DNA of 64,000 bases, from NCBI RefSeq assembly GCF_006088715.1, contig NZ_CP030771.1:1736001-1800000 (forward strand), read 5' to 3'. The position numbers were made by a program, and so were the translations under genes. The notes under the pieces are model-generated. The model saw nothing but the letters and a program-made list of their open reading frames with translations. It was not told the DNA's origin and did no database searches. Shown here in pieces: positions 7,988 to 17,961 of the stretch. The DNA comes from Streptomyces sp. YIM 121038 (GTDB lineage: Bacteria; Actinomycetota; Actinomycetes; Streptomycetales; Streptomycetaceae). Position 1 is the stretch's first letter; every line of letters begins with the position of its first letter.

Positions 7988-8026
7988 GCGGGCGGCGGCG
8001 CACCTCACAGGGGCGTCGCCGCCCGC
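7988..8026. terminator. Possible bidirectional terminator between terB and M56 gene
   Basis: Arms 7988-8000 and 8014-8026 pair over 13 positions with one G-U, around a 13-base loop. It overlaps the last codons of the M56 gene and follows the terB stop. Confidence 0.4.
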
Positions 8027-8958
8027 AGCACGAGCACCATCGTGACCGCCGCGTTCGCCGACGACATCGCGGAGACGGCGGTGCCGCCCGCCGCGCACCA
8101 CAGGGCGAGCCCCACCCCCGTGAACAGCGAGGGGCGGGTGCGCGCGGCCGGGGCGGGCGCCAGCAGCGCGGCGACCCGGCGCGGCACCGGGCCCGCCGCG
8201 GCGAGACCCGCGAGGCCCGGCGCGGGGGCGCGGCCCGCCAGCAGGGCGGCCTTGCCGATGGCCCGCGCGACCACGCGCCGGTCCCGCACCACCCGGGCCG
8301 CGTCCTCGTCGGCCCACCGCTCGACCGTGTAGGCGGTGGCCGTGCGCAGCGGCACCAGGAACGGGTTGGCCCGCGCGGCCAGCTGCGTCACCAGCAGGAA
8401 CCGGTGGTGCCGCGCGGCGAGATGGGCCCGCTCGTGCGCGAACAGGGCCCGCCGCTCGGCAGGACCGAGCCGGTCGAGGAGGGCGCGCGTGACGACGACG
8501 CGGCCGGGTCCGGAACGGCCGGGCGGTCCGGGCAGGGCGTACGCGTAGGCCGCGCCGTCGGCGGCGTCGCCGAGGACCGCCACCGAAGTGCCCTTCAGGC
8601 CCGCGACGGCCCGCGCGGCCCGGCGGCGCACCGCGAGGTGCCGCCACACCGTGCGGCCCACCGCCGCGCACACGGCGAGCAGCGCCGGGATCGCGGCCGC
8701 GCCCGCGACCTCGTCGTACGGCAGGGCGGCACGGACCTCGGGGTCGGACCAGGCGTCGGGCAGCGGATTGCCGGGCAGCTGGGCGGTGCCGACGACCATG
8801 AGCAGGGCCAGGCACAGGGTGCTGCACAGGGCCATCACGGCGGCGAGGGACGCGAGCAGCCGGGTCGCGGTGCGCGGGTGCAGGTGCTGCGCGGCGAGCC
8901 GGGCGACCGGCCAGGCGGTGAGCGGCAGGACGAGCGGCAGGTAGACGAAGAGTCCCAT
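8005..8958 (-). CDS. M56-family membrane metallopeptidase (BlaR/MecR-like)
   Basis: 317 residues with hydrophobic segments at about 3-20, 33-57, 86-103 and near the C-terminus. The zinc motif HERAH (His175, Glu176, His179) sits in a cytosolic-type loop, with ERWADED downstream as a possible third ligand. M56 peptidases such as BlaR1/MecR1 lead to removal of a BlaI-type repressor; this one has no penicillin-binding sensor domain, so its signal is unknown. It starts 8 bases after the blaI-like gene, the standard regulator/peptidase arrangement. Confidence 0.9.
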   Translation of the reverse strand: MGLFVYLPLVLPLTAWPVARLAAQHLHPRTATRLLASLAAVMALCSTLCLALLMVVGTAQLPGNPLPDAWSDPEVRAALPYDEVAGAAAIPALLAVCAAVGRTVWRHLAVRRRAARAVAGLKGTSVAVLGDAADGAAYAYALPGPPGRSGPGRVVVTRALLDRLGPAERRALFAHERAHLAARHHRFLLVTQLAARANPFLVPLRTATAYTVERWADEDAARVVRDRRVVARAIGKAALLAGRAPAPGLAGLAAAGPVPRRVAALLAPAPAARTRPSLFTGVGLALWCAAGGTAVSAMSSANAAVTMVLVLRAATPL

Positions 8959-8966
8959 GCGTACGG

Positions 8967-9428
8967 TCAGCCCTCCGCCGCCGCGCCGCCGGTGTCGCCG
9001 GTACCGCTGGTGTCGCCGGTACCGCTGGTGTCACCGGTCACGCCGGTGTCGCCGAGCAGCTCGCGCAGCAGGCGTTCGTCGGCGGCGGACAGGGTGGTCA
9101 CGAAGCTGGCGAGCACGGCCCCGCGGTCGCGCTCGCTGTCGAGCACCTTGCGCATGCGCAGCGCGGCGAGGCCCGCCTCGTCGGCGGTGGACCGCCAGTG
9201 GAAGGAGCGGCCCGCGCGCTCCCTGCTCACGACGCCCTTGGCGAGGAGCCGGGTGAGAATCGTCATGACCGTGGTGTACGCGAGGTCGCCGCCGACGCGT
9301 TCCTGCACCCAGACCGCGCCGACCGGGCCCGGGGCCTCGTGCAGCGCCGCGAGCACCTGGGCCTCCAGCTCGCCCTGGCCCCGCCTGCGCGGGCGGTGCT
9401 CCCGCCCGTCGCCGTCCTGCCGCTCCAT
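8967..9428 (-). CDS. BlaI/MecI/CopY-family repressor
   Basis: 153 residues; winged-helix domain with the family signature AYTTVMTILTRLLAKGVV at about 50-67 and a C-terminal dimerisation region. The tail is a low-complexity GDTSGT repeat. Such repressors bind TACA/TGTA palindromes and are inactivated via an M56 peptidase, here the next gene. A matching palindrome lies 163 bases upstream, in the divergent interval with terD, and another before terB. Repression of itself, terD and terB is inferred. Confidence 0.92.
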   Translation of the reverse strand: MERQDGDGREHRPRRRGQGELEAQVLAALHEAPGPVGAVWVQERVGGDLAYTTVMTILTRLLAKGVVSRERAGRSFHWRSTADEAGLAALRMRKVLDSERDRGAVLASFVTTLSAADERLLRELLGDTGVTGDTSGTGDTSGTGDTGGAAAEG

Positions 9429-9590
9429 GCCGTGTCCTCGCCTGCCGTCGTGGTGACGGCGCGCGCCCGGCCCGCCGTCGGCGCTCCGCGCGCCTCACGC
9501 CTGTCGGGCACGTCACTGGGGAGCGCCACATCGTAACGGCCCCAGTGGGCAGGAGGCCTCCTGGGCGCCGGTACGGCCGCCGCAGCAACT

Positions 9591-9606
9591 TCTACAGTCA
9601 TGTAGA
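9591..9606. promoter_or_regulatory. BlaI-type operator between blaI-like gene and terD
   Basis: Inverted repeat TCTACA-N4-TGTAGA, the same core and spacing as 7418-7439. A TAGATT hexamer at 9603-9608 overlapping the right half could be the terD -10 element. Confidence 0.65.
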
Positions 9607-9686
9607 TTCTAATTCCCGGTCCGGTTCACGGACGGGGCCGGTTTTCCAGCAAGGACCATCTCCGCAGAGGACCACAGGAGGACACC

Positions 9687-10262
9687 GTGGGAGTTTCCCT
9701 CGCCAAGGGCGGCAACGTCTCGCTGAGCAAGGAGGCACCCGGCCTCACCGCCGTACTGGTCGGCCTCGGCTGGGACGTGCGGACCACGACCGGCACGGAC
9801 TACGACCTCGACGCCAGCGCGCTGCTCTGTGACGCCTCGGGCAAGGTCGTCTCCGACCAGCACTTCGTCTTCTACAACAACCTCACCAGCCCCGACGGCT
9901 CGGTCGAGCACACCGGTGACAACCTCACCGGCGAGGGCGAGGGCGACGACGAGGCCGTCAAGGTCAACCTGGCCACCGTCCCGGCCGACATCACCAAGAT
10001 CGTCTTCCCGGTCTCCATCCACGACGCCGAGAACCGCGGCCAGAGCTTCGGCCAGGTCCGCAACGCCTTCATCCGCGTCGTCAACCAGGCCGACAACCAG
10101 GAGATCGCCCGCTACGACCTCTCCGAGGACGCCTCCACCGAGACCGCCATGGTCTTCGGCGAGCTCTACCGCCACGGCACCGAATGGAAGTTCCGCGCCG
10201 TAGGCCAGGGCTACGCCTCCGGCCTGCGCGGCATCGCCTCGGACTTCGGCGTCAACGTCTGA
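9687..10262 (+). CDS. TerD-family stress protein
   Basis: 191 residues with the complete TerD pattern: [38 protein letters not shown], the acidic [12 protein letters not shown] and [10 protein letters not shown]. TerD proteins bind calcium through these acidic motifs and act in general stress resistance. The GTG start follows ACAGGAGGACACC, a strong ribosome site. It is transcribed away from the blaI-like gene with a shared palindrome between them, and ends before a strong hairpin. Confidence 0.95.
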   Translation: MGVSLAKGGNVSLSKEAPGLTAVLVGLGWDVRTTTGTDYDLDASALLCDASGKVVSDQHFVFYNNLTSPDGSVEHTGDNLTGEGEGDDEAVKVNLATVPADITKIVFPVSIHDAENRGQSFGQVRNAFIRVVNQADNQEIARYDLSEDASTETAMVFGELYRHGTEWKFRAVGQGYASGLRGIASDFGVNV

Positions 10263-10281
10263 GGACCGCCGCCCGGCACCG

Positions 10282-10329
10282 ACGCCGTCTGCCCGGAGAA
10301 CGCATCCGCGTCCTCCGGGCAGACGGCGT
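10282..10329 (+). terminator. Terminator hairpin after terD
   Basis: Perfect 17-bp stem (arms 10282-10298 and 10313-10329) with a 14-base loop, 19 bases after the terD stop; no U-tract, as usual in Streptomyces. Confidence 0.85.
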
Positions 10330-10394
10330 TCCGGAATCACCGCGCCCCCGACGTGGTTACGGCAGTCAGACCGACCATCGCCCAGGAGGCCCCC

Positions 10395-10814
10395 ATGTAC
10401 GGCGACCCCGCCACCGTCCGCAAGATCCTCACCCAGCTCGGGGACACCTGGGCGGTCGTGGGGCTCTCGTCCAACCAGGAGCGGGCGGCGTACGGCGTCG
10501 CGGAGGTGCTGCAGCGGTTCGGCAAGCGGATCGTGCCGGTGCATCCGAAGGCGGAGACGGTGCACGGGGAGAAGGGGTACCCGTCCCTGGACGCGATCCC
10601 CTTCGAGGTGGACGTCGTGGACGTCTTCGTGAACAGCGAGCTCGCCGGGGCCGTCGCCGACGAGGCGGTGGGCATCGGCGCCGCGGCGGTCTGGTTCCAG
10701 CTCGGCGTCGTCGACGAGGCGGCGTACGAGCGGACGCGGGCGGCGGGCGTCGACATGGTGATGGACCGGTGCCCCGCGATCGAGATCCCGCGGCTCGGCC
10801 CCGCGCCGCGCTGA
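10395..10814 (+). CDS. CoA-binding protein (YccU-like Rossmann domain)
   Basis: 139 residues forming one CoA-binding Rossmann domain: WAVVGLSSNQERAAYGV, the lysine-rich RIVPVHPK, VDVVDVFVNS and a conserved Cys in MDRCPAIE. The family resembles the CoA-binding half of succinyl-CoA synthetase, but the stand-alone role is unknown. The ATG at 10395 follows CAGGAGGCCCCC and is chosen over an open start 14 codons upstream. Confidence 0.85.
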   Translation: MYGDPATVRKILTQLGDTWAVVGLSSNQERAAYGVAEVLQRFGKRIVPVHPKAETVHGEKGYPSLDAIPFEVDVVDVFVNSELAGAVADEAVGIGAAAVWFQLGVVDEAAYERTRAAGVDMVMDRCPAIEIPRLGPAPR

Positions 10815-10825
10815 GCCCCCCGGGG

Positions 10826-11914
10826 TCAGAACTCCCGCGCGGGCCAGCCGAGGAGGCGTGCTCCGATCACGGCTGTCTGGAGGGTGTAGCGGTGCATCGG
10901 GTCGGCGGGGTTGGTGCCGGTGAGGCGGTGGATGCGCTCCAGGCGGTAGGTGAGGGCGCGCACGCTCAGGCTGAGGCGGCGGGCGGCCTGCGCGGCCACG
11001 CAGCCCGCGTCGAAGTAGACGGCGAGGGTCTCGATGAGCGGTTCGGCGCCGCCCCTGGCCGCCCGCAGCGGGCCGAGGGTGTTCAGGACCAGGTCGGCCA
11101 TCGCCTGCCGGTCGCGGGTCAGGACGGGGTAGACGAGCAGGTCGGCGGCGCGCAGGACCGGCTCGGGCAGGCCCAGGCGCGCGGCGAGGTCGAGGGCGCT
11201 CAGGGCTTCCTCGTACGACTGGACGACGCCGCCCGCGCCCGGCTGCGGGCGGCCGACGGCGACGCGGCCGCCGTCCGTCGCGGCGTGCGCCTGCTTGGCG
11301 AAGAAGTCGAGGACGTCCTCCTGGTCGGCCGTGGTCACACAGACCAGACGCCCGTCCTTGGTGGCGAGCAGCGGGCTGCGGTCACCGAAGCGGCCCGTCA
11401 GCGCCCGCTCCACCTCGCGCGGGGCGTCGTCGCCGTCCTCGTAGGCACGATCGCCCTGGGCGACGGCGACGGCGTGCGCGAGGGACAGGCGCAGCCCGAA
11501 CCGCTCCGCGCGCTCGGCGAGCAGCCCGAAGTCGCTCCGCCCGTGCAGCAGGTCGTCGATGAACTCCCGGCGCGTGGCCTCCTCCTGACGGATCGCCAGC
11601 CGCTGGGCACGTTCGTAGCCCTCGGCGAAGGCGTCGACGGCCTGCTCGACGGCGGCGAGGACGGCCTCGGCGGACACCGGCGGCGCGGCCCCCGGCGCCC
11701 CGTGCGCGCGGGGCGCGGCACCGAACGCCCTGGCCCGCGCCAGGTGCGCGCCCACCAGCGCGCGCAGTCCGTACCCGGCGTCGGCCGCGCGCTCGCCGAG
11801 GGCGCGGCGCGAGTCCAGCTCGTCGCGGGTCAGGCCGCGCCCGGTCGCGGAGGCGTCGGCGAGCAGCCGCGTATAGCCCTCCAGGAATTCATCCGGTATG
11901 TCCTGCCCCACCAT
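10826..11914 (-). CDS. PucR/CdaR-family transcriptional regulator
   Basis: 362 residues. The C-terminal 60 residues carry the PucR-type helix-turn-helix (AAQAARRLSLSVRALTYRLERI, with the terminal motif YTLQTAV). The middle is a GGDEF-like region, and the N-terminus has helical acidic stretches. Such proteins are one-component regulators whose ligands are mostly unknown. ATG at 11914 with GAGAA upstream; the frame remains open further upstream into Pro-rich non-coding sequence. Convergent with the CoA-binding gene, 11 bases apart. Confidence 0.88.
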   Translation of the reverse strand: MVGQDIPDEFLEGYTRLLADASATGRGLTRDELDSRRALGERAADAGYGLRALVGAHLARARAFGAAPRAHGAPGAAPPVSAEAVLAAVEQAVDAFAEGYERAQRLAIRQEEATRREFIDDLLHGRSDFGLLAERAERFGLRLSLAHAVAVAQGDRAYEDGDDAPREVERALTGRFGDRSPLLATKDGRLVCVTTADQEDVLDFFAKQAHAATDGGRVAVGRPQPGAGGVVQSYEEALSALDLAARLGLPEPVLRAADLLVYPVLTRDRQAMADLVLNTLGPLRAARGGAEPLIETLAVYFDAGCVAAQAARRLSLSVRALTYRLERIHRLTGTNPADPMHRYTLQTAVIGARLLGWPAREF

Positions 11915-12050
11915 GTACGCCCCCGGTTCTCCGCTCGGCCCGCTCCGCCTTTCTAACGCATGGGGGCGCGGCGGCAGGCAGGGGGGGTGGGGCGGTGGTG
12001 GATTCCGCTCCCACCCCGCTGACCAGGGGGAACATTGACATGACAGGGGC

Positions 12051-12749
12051 TCAGGCGCAGTCGGCGCAGGGCCAGTCGTGGCCCGCGGACGACCGCTCCC
12101 GCGCATGCTCGTGCGGGTGCGGCAGGCGCGGCGGGCGCACCCCCGGGGTCAGCGTCACCGCCGCCGGGGCCGCCCAGAAGAAGGCGCCGGGCTCGTCGTA
12201 CGCGTACAGCACCGCGCTGCTGCCGGAGGCGAGGGGCGCGGTCGTCCCCGACGGGTCCCGGCGCACGTCCACGACCACCACGGCGCCGTCGCGCGTGGCG
12301 ATTTCGGCCTGGCCGGAATCCGCGCCCGCCCCGCCCGCGCGGACCCTGCCCACCGAGCCGACGAGGTCGTGGGGCGAGGGGTCCGACGTGTCGGCGGAGC
12401 GCCGCGCGCGGGCGCGGACGAGCACCCGGGTCACGCCCCAGCCGACGCCCGCGGACGCGAGCAGCAGGCCCAGGTCGACCGCCGCGTGCGCCATGCCCGT
12501 CAGGCCGGCCCGCGTCATCGCCACCGAACCGGCGACACCGGTCACCCATCCGCCCAGGGTGAACAGCGAGGCCGCCACGGAGACCGGCACTCCCCCGAGT
12601 CCCACGACGTCCAGGTCGGCGTCCTCGTCGAAGCTGTCCGCGCGGGTGACACCCACCGCCACGAGCAGCCAGAAACACACGACGACGGCCAGGGCCGAGG
12701 TGAACACCACCCCTGGAAAGCCCACCACCGCGCCCAACAACTCCCCCAT
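12051..12749 (-). CDS. Membrane protein with NfeD/YqiJ-like OB-fold domain
   Basis: 232 residues. Hydrophobic segments at about 3-32, 51-71 and 79-97 are followed by a soluble domain that looks like an OB-fold of the NfeD/YqiJ type (VGSVGRVRAG, VVVVDVRRD, SAVLYAYDEPGAFFWAAP). The protein ends in a His/Cys-rich tail, HDWPCADCA, that could bind a metal. NfeD-type proteins usually work with flotillin-like membrane partners; none is encoded here. ATG at 12749 behind AAGGGGG; an ATG nine codons upstream is possible. The OB-fold reading is by eye. Confidence 0.6.
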   Translation of the reverse strand: MGELLGAVVGFPGVVFTSALAVVVCFWLLVAVGVTRADSFDEDADLDVVGLGGVPVSVAASLFTLGGWVTGVAGSVAMTRAGLTGMAHAAVDLGLLLASAGVGWGVTRVLVRARARRSADTSDPSPHDLVGSVGRVRAGGAGADSGQAEIATRDGAVVVVDVRRDPSGTTAPLASGSSAVLYAYDEPGAFFWAAPAAVTLTPGVRPPRLPHPHEHARERSSAGHDWPCADCA

Positions 12750-13051
12750 GCCCCCGCCCCCTTGACCGGTGGTCATCCGGGGGTCGTCCCCACTCGGGTG
12801 CCGGACCTCGTTTCCGTGATCCGGCACCCGGGCCTCGCCCCCCGTTCCTGCCTTTCCATCCTGACCTGTCCGGACGCCTCGGCGCACTGCCATTTTCCGG
12901 CAATCTTTATGCTTTCTTGATGCCGGGCGGGGGCCTCTTGACGGCCGGGGTACGGCAACGTCGCGGCGCGGGGGGGGCGAGGTCTTACGGAACGGTGACA
13001 CGGGCCGGTGGCAGCGGCCCGCGGGCCTCCCGGCTGCCTAGCGTGGACGGC
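12750..13051. other. Divergent intergenic region, NfeD-like gene to epimerase
   Basis: About 300 bases with no gene. It contains a short AT-richer patch at 12890-12920 and the epimerase -10 element near its right end; I see no other clear structure. Confidence 0.6.
13039..13044 (+). promoter_or_regulatory. Leaderless -10 element of epimerase gene
   Basis: TAGCGT, 7 bases before the ATG at 13052; no ribosome site. Confidence 0.5.
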
Positions 13052-14095
13052 ATGCGGGTACTGGTCACCGGCGGAGCCGGGTTCATCGGAACACACCTCG
13101 TCGACGCGCTGCTCGAACGCGGCCACGACGTCGTCTCGTACGACGCGCTCCTGGCGTCGGCGCACTCGGGCCCGCCGCGCGCGGCCCGGCCCGGCGAGCG
13201 GCTCGTCGTCGCGGACGTACGGGACGAGGCGGCCGTCGCCCAGGCGCTGCGCGGGGTCGACGCCGTCTGCCACCAGGCCGCGATGGTGGGGCTCGGCAAG
13301 GACTTCGCGGACGCGCCCGCGTACGTCGGCTGCAACGACCTGGGCACGGCGGTGCTGCTCGCCGCGGCGGCCCGGACCGGGGTGCGGCGCCTGGTGCTCG
13401 CCGGGTCGATGGTGATCTACGGGGAGGGGCGGTACGCGTGCGCCCGCCACGGCGTGGTGCGGCCCGGGCCGCGCGCCGAGGCGGACCTGGCGGCGGGCCG
13501 CTTCGAGCCCCTCTGCCCGCGGTGCGGCGCCGACTTGACGCCGGGCCAGGTCCCGGAGGACGCCCCCGCCGACCCGCGCAACGTGTACGCGGCGACGAAG
13601 CTCCAGCAGGAGCACCTGTGCGCCGCCTGGGCCCGGACCACCGGCGGCCGCGCGGTGTCGCTGCGCTACCACAACGTGTACGGGCCCGGCATGCCCCGCG
13701 ACACCCCGTACGCCGGGGTGGCGTCCCTGTTCCGGTCCGCCCTCGCCCGGGGCGAGGCGCCGCAGGTCTTCGAGGACGGCGGGCAGCTGCGGGACTTCGT
13801 CCACGTGCGGGACGTGGCGTCGGCGGCGGCGACCGCCGTCGAGGCGGACGTCGCGGCCGGGGCGCTCACCGCGTACAACACCGGCAGCGGGGAGCCCCAC
13901 ACCGTCGGCGAGATGGCCGAGGCCCTCGCCCTGGCCCACGGCGGGCCCGCCCCGGTGACCACGGGCGCCTACCGGCTCGGCGACGTGCGGCACATCACGG
14001 CGGACTCGGCCCGGCTGCGCAGGGAGCTCGGCTGGAAGCCGGTGACGGGCTTCGCGGCGGGGATGCGGGAGTTCGCGGGGGCGCCGCTGCGGTAG
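13052..14095 (+). CDS. NAD-dependent epimerase/dehydratase (extended SDR)
   Basis: 347 residues. The N-terminal NAD-binding GGAGFIGTHL, the active-site NVYAATKLQQE (YxxxK) and the sugar-nucleotide site pattern (YHNVYGPGMPRDTPYAGV) fit the UDP-glucose-4-epimerase-like class. An insertion at about 127-168 carries two Cys pairs (RYACARHG and LCPRCGAD), a possible zinc ribbon not typical of the family. The substrate is probably an NDP-sugar. It lies beside the two-component system and the glycosyltransferase operon and may feed that pathway; this is inferred. Confidence 0.88.
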   Translation: MRVLVTGGAGFIGTHLVDALLERGHDVVSYDALLASAHSGPPRAARPGERLVVADVRDEAAVAQALRGVDAVCHQAAMVGLGKDFADAPAYVGCNDLGTAVLLAAAARTGVRRLVLAGSMVIYGEGRYACARHGVVRPGPRAEADLAAGRFEPLCPRCGADLTPGQVPEDAPADPRNVYAATKLQQEHLCAAWARTTGGRAVSLRYHNVYGPGMPRDTPYAGVASLFRSALARGEAPQVFEDGGQLRDFVHVRDVASAAATAVEADVAAGALTAYNTGSGEPHTVGEMAEALALAHGGPAPVTTGAYRLGDVRHITADSARLRRELGWKPVTGFAAGMREFAGAPLR

Positions 14096-14126
14096 GCGCT
14101 TCGCGCCGGGCCGCCGGCCGGGTCCG

Positions 14127-15238
14127 CTACACCGCCCCGGCCGGTGGCAGGACCACCTCGAAGCGGCAGCCGCCGGAGACGTTGCGCACGGCCGCCCGGC
14201 CCCGGTGGGCCTCGACGATGCCGCGCACGATGGCGAGGCCGAGCCCGGCGCCCGCAGGCGGGGTCCGCGCGTGGGTCCCGCGCCAGCCCATGTCGAAGAC
14301 CCGCGCCAGGTCCTCCTCCGGGATGCCGCCGCACTCGTCCGTCACCGACAGGACGACTCCGTCGCCGGACCGCTCCGCCGTGACGGCGACCGTCCCGTCC
14401 GCGGGTGTCCTGCGGATCGCGTTGATCAGGAGATTGCCGAGGACCCTGCTCATCTCCTTGCTGTCGACCTCCACCGGCACGGCGTCGATGCGCTGCCCCA
14501 CGAGGCGTACGCCGTGCTCGCGGGCGAGCGGGTCGGCCCCGGCCAGGGCGTCGCCCACCAGGTCGTAGACGGAGATCCGTGCGCGCGTGAGCGCGAGGGC
14601 CCCGGCGTGGATGCGGGAGAGTTCGAACAGGTCGCCCACCATGCCGTCCAGGCGCTCGACCTCCGTACGGATCTGGCGCAGATAGCGGTCGGGCTCGGCG
14701 GCCACGCCGTCCTCCAGGGCCTCGGCCATGGCGCGCAGGCCCGCGAGCGGGGTGCGCAGGTCGTGCGAGATCCAGGCGACGAGGTCGCGGCGCGAGCTCT
14801 CCAGGGCCCGTTCCCGCTCCCGGGACTCGGCGAGGCGCGCGCTGGTGTGCTCCAGCTCCCGCGTGAGCGCGAGGAGCTCGGCCGTGGTGGGCGCGGCGGG
14901 CGCGGCGAAGCTGCCGCCGGTGCCGAACGAGCGGGCCGCCCGCGCCAGGTCCCGGCTGCGGGCGACCACCCACCGGCCGAGCAGGAGGGCCGTCGCGAAC
15001 GACACGACGGAGGCCATGGCGACGACCACGGTGACGACGGTCAGGTCGTGCGGGGACAGGAACATCTGCCACGCGACGGCGAGCGTCCCGGCGAGCATGG
15101 CCGTGACGGCCACCGCGACGACGACGGTCAGGGACACGACGAGCGAACGGTGGCGCAGCAGCCGCAGCACACCGGCGCCGAGCAGTCCGGCGGCCACCGC
15201 GCCGAGGAAGGCGTAGAGGGCGATGAGCAGCATGTCGG

Positions 15239-15242
<4 letters not shown>
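14127..15242 (-). CDS. Sensor histidine kinase
   Basis: 371 residues. Three hydrophobic segments (about 4-28, 35-58, 66-88) are followed by a HAMP-like linker, the H-box VAWISHDLRTPLAG, the N-box NLLINAIRRT and the ATP lid VTDECGGIPEEDL with GLGLAIVRGIV. The ATG overlaps the response-regulator stop (ATGA). There is almost no extracellular loop, so the signal is probably sensed within the membrane. Both genes are divergent from the glycosyltransferase operon and likely regulate it or the cell envelope. Confidence 0.92.
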
Positions 15243-16390
<1,148 letters not shown>

Positions 16391-16464
16391 GCCACCAGCG
16401 TCGCACCACGCGTCCACGGGTGCGGACCGCGCGGGGTCCGACAGCCCCGACGTCCGCGTTTCGT

Positions 16465-16481
16465 AAGGACCCGAAGTCCTT
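16465..16481. promoter_or_regulatory. Inverted repeat in two-component/GT2 divergent promoter
   Basis: AAGGAC-N5-GTCCTT lies between the response regulator and the GT2 gene. A direct repeat TTCGTAAGG (16460) / TTCGTAGGG (16497) overlaps it and the GT2 -10. Candidate response-regulator binding site. Confidence 0.4.
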
Positions 16482-16500
16482 TTTGTCCGTTTCCGCTTCG

Positions 16501-16506
16501 TAGGGT
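16501..16506 (+). promoter_or_regulatory. Leaderless -10 element of GT2 operon
   Basis: TAGGGT, 7 bases before the GTG at 16514. Confidence 0.5.
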
Positions 16507-16513
16507 GAGGGCC

Positions 16514-17260
16514 GTGACTCACCCTTCCCCCGACTCCCCGGCTTCGGCGGAGCGACCCGTTCCGCCCGCTGACATCGTGCTGCCCTGTCTGGACGAGGCC
16601 GCGGCGCTTCCGTGGGTGCTCGCCCGCGTTCCGGCGGGCTGGCGCGCGATCGTCGTGGACAACGGCTCCACGGACGGCTCGGCGGACGTCGCCCGCGCGC
16701 TCGGCGCGACCGTCGTGCACGAGCCCCGGCGCGGCTTCGGCGCCGCCTGCCACGCCGGGCTCACCGCCGCCGACGCGGACGTCGTGTGCTTCTGCGACTG
16801 CGACGCCTCCCTCGACCCGGGCCTGCTGGTGCCGTTCGTCCGCGACGTCGCGGCGGGCCGCGCCGACCTCGTCCTGGGCCGCAGGCGGCCCCAGGCGCGC
16901 GGAGCCTGGCCGCCGCACGCCCGCGCGGGCAACCTCGCGCTCTCGCTGATGCTGCGCCGCCGCACCGGTCTCGCCCTGCGCGACCTGGGCCCGCTGCGGG
17001 CGGCGCACCGCACGGACCTGCTGTCCCTCGGCCTCACCGACCGGCGCAGCGGCTATCCGTTGCAGATGGTGGTGCGGGCCGCCGACGCGGGCCTGCGGAT
17101 CGAGGAGCGCGACGTGCCGTATCTGCCGCGCGTGGGCGCGTCCAAGGTCACCGGCACCTGGCGGGGCACCTGGCAGGCGGTGCGGGACATGCGCCGCGTC
17201 CTCGCCGAACCTCCCCTCGAGCCACGGCCGCGCGGCCCGCGCGCGGCGGGCACGCGATGA
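16514..17260 (+). CDS. Family 2 glycosyltransferase
   Basis: 248 residues with GT-A signatures: VLPCLDEAAALPWVL, the nucleotide-binding VVDNGSTDGSADVA, GFGAACHAGL and CFCDCDASLDPG (DxD equivalent). Resembles dolichol-phosphate-mannose-synthase-like enzymes that glycosylate lipid or surface acceptors; no C-terminal membrane segments are seen. First of a three-gene operon joined by ATGA overlaps. GTG start. Confidence 0.9.
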   Translation: MTHPSPDSPASAERPVPPADIVLPCLDEAAALPWVLARVPAGWRAIVVDNGSTDGSADVARALGATVVHEPRRGFGAACHAGLTAADADVVCFCDCDASLDPGLLVPFVRDVAAGRADLVLGRRRPQARGAWPPHARAGNLALSLMLRRRTGLALRDLGPLRAAHRTDLLSLGLTDRRSGYPLQMVVRAADAGLRIEERDVPYLPRVGASKVTGTWRGTWQAVRDMRRVLAEPPLEPRPRGPRAAGTR

Positions 17261-17961
17261 CCGCGCGCACGGGGCCCGCCACGCTCCTGGTCATCGCCAA
17301 GGCTCCCGTCCCCGGCGCGGTGAAGACCCGGCTCACCCCGCCCTACACCCCGCACGAGGCCGCCCGGCTCGCCGAGGCCGCGCTCCGCGACACCCTGGAC
17401 GCCGTGCTCGCGGCTCCCGCGCGGCGCAGAGTGCTCGTGCTCGCCGGGGAACCGGGGCCCTGGCTGCCGCCCGGCATCGAGGTGGTGCCGCAGGCCGCGG
17501 GCGGGCTCGACGCGCGCATCGCCGCCGCGTTCGCGGGCTGCGCGGGGCCGGCCGTGCTCATCGGCATGGACACCCCGCAGGTGACGCCCGCGCTCCTCGC
17601 GCCCGCGCTCGCGGCCGACGCCCGGCGGGACGCCGACGCCTGGTTCGGGCCCGCCGCCGACGGCGGGTTCTGGGCCCTCGGACTCGCCGAACCCGACCCG
17701 GACCTGCTGCGCGGGGTGCCCATGTCCACGCCGACGACCGGCGCCGCGCAGCGCGCCCGGCTCACCGGGGCCGGCCTGCGCGTGCGCGACCTCGCGGTGC
17801 TGCGGGACGTCGACACGGCGGCCGACGCCGCCCACGTCGCGGCCCTGGCTCCCGGCACCCGGTTCGCCGCCGTACTGGCCCGGATCGACCGCCCGGCCCG
17901 GATCGACGGGACGACCCGGCTCGACGGAACCGCCCGGATCGACGGGACGGCCCGCCGATGA
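17257..17961 (+). CDS. DUF2064 / TIGR04282-type nucleotidyl or glycosyl transferase
   Basis: 234 residues of a GT-A-like fold: LLVIAKAPVPGAVKTRL at the N-terminus, VLIGMDTPQVTP and GPAADGGFWALGL, which together mark the DUF2064 family related to CofC and to arsenosugar-type glycosyltransferases. Coupled by ATGA to both neighbours. The C-terminus is a degenerate ARIDGT / TRLDGT repeat of about 28 residues that looks like slipped duplication. The activity is inferred from family only. Confidence 0.82.
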   Translation: MTARTGPATLLVIAKAPVPGAVKTRLTPPYTPHEAARLAEAALRDTLDAVLAAPARRRVLVLAGEPGPWLPPGIEVVPQAAGGLDARIAAAFAGCAGPAVLIGMDTPQVTPALLAPALAADARRDADAWFGPAADGGFWALGLAEPDPDLLRGVPMSTPTTGAAQRARLTGAGLRVRDLAVLRDVDTAADAAHVAALAPGTRFAAVLARIDRPARIDGTTRLDGTARIDGTARR

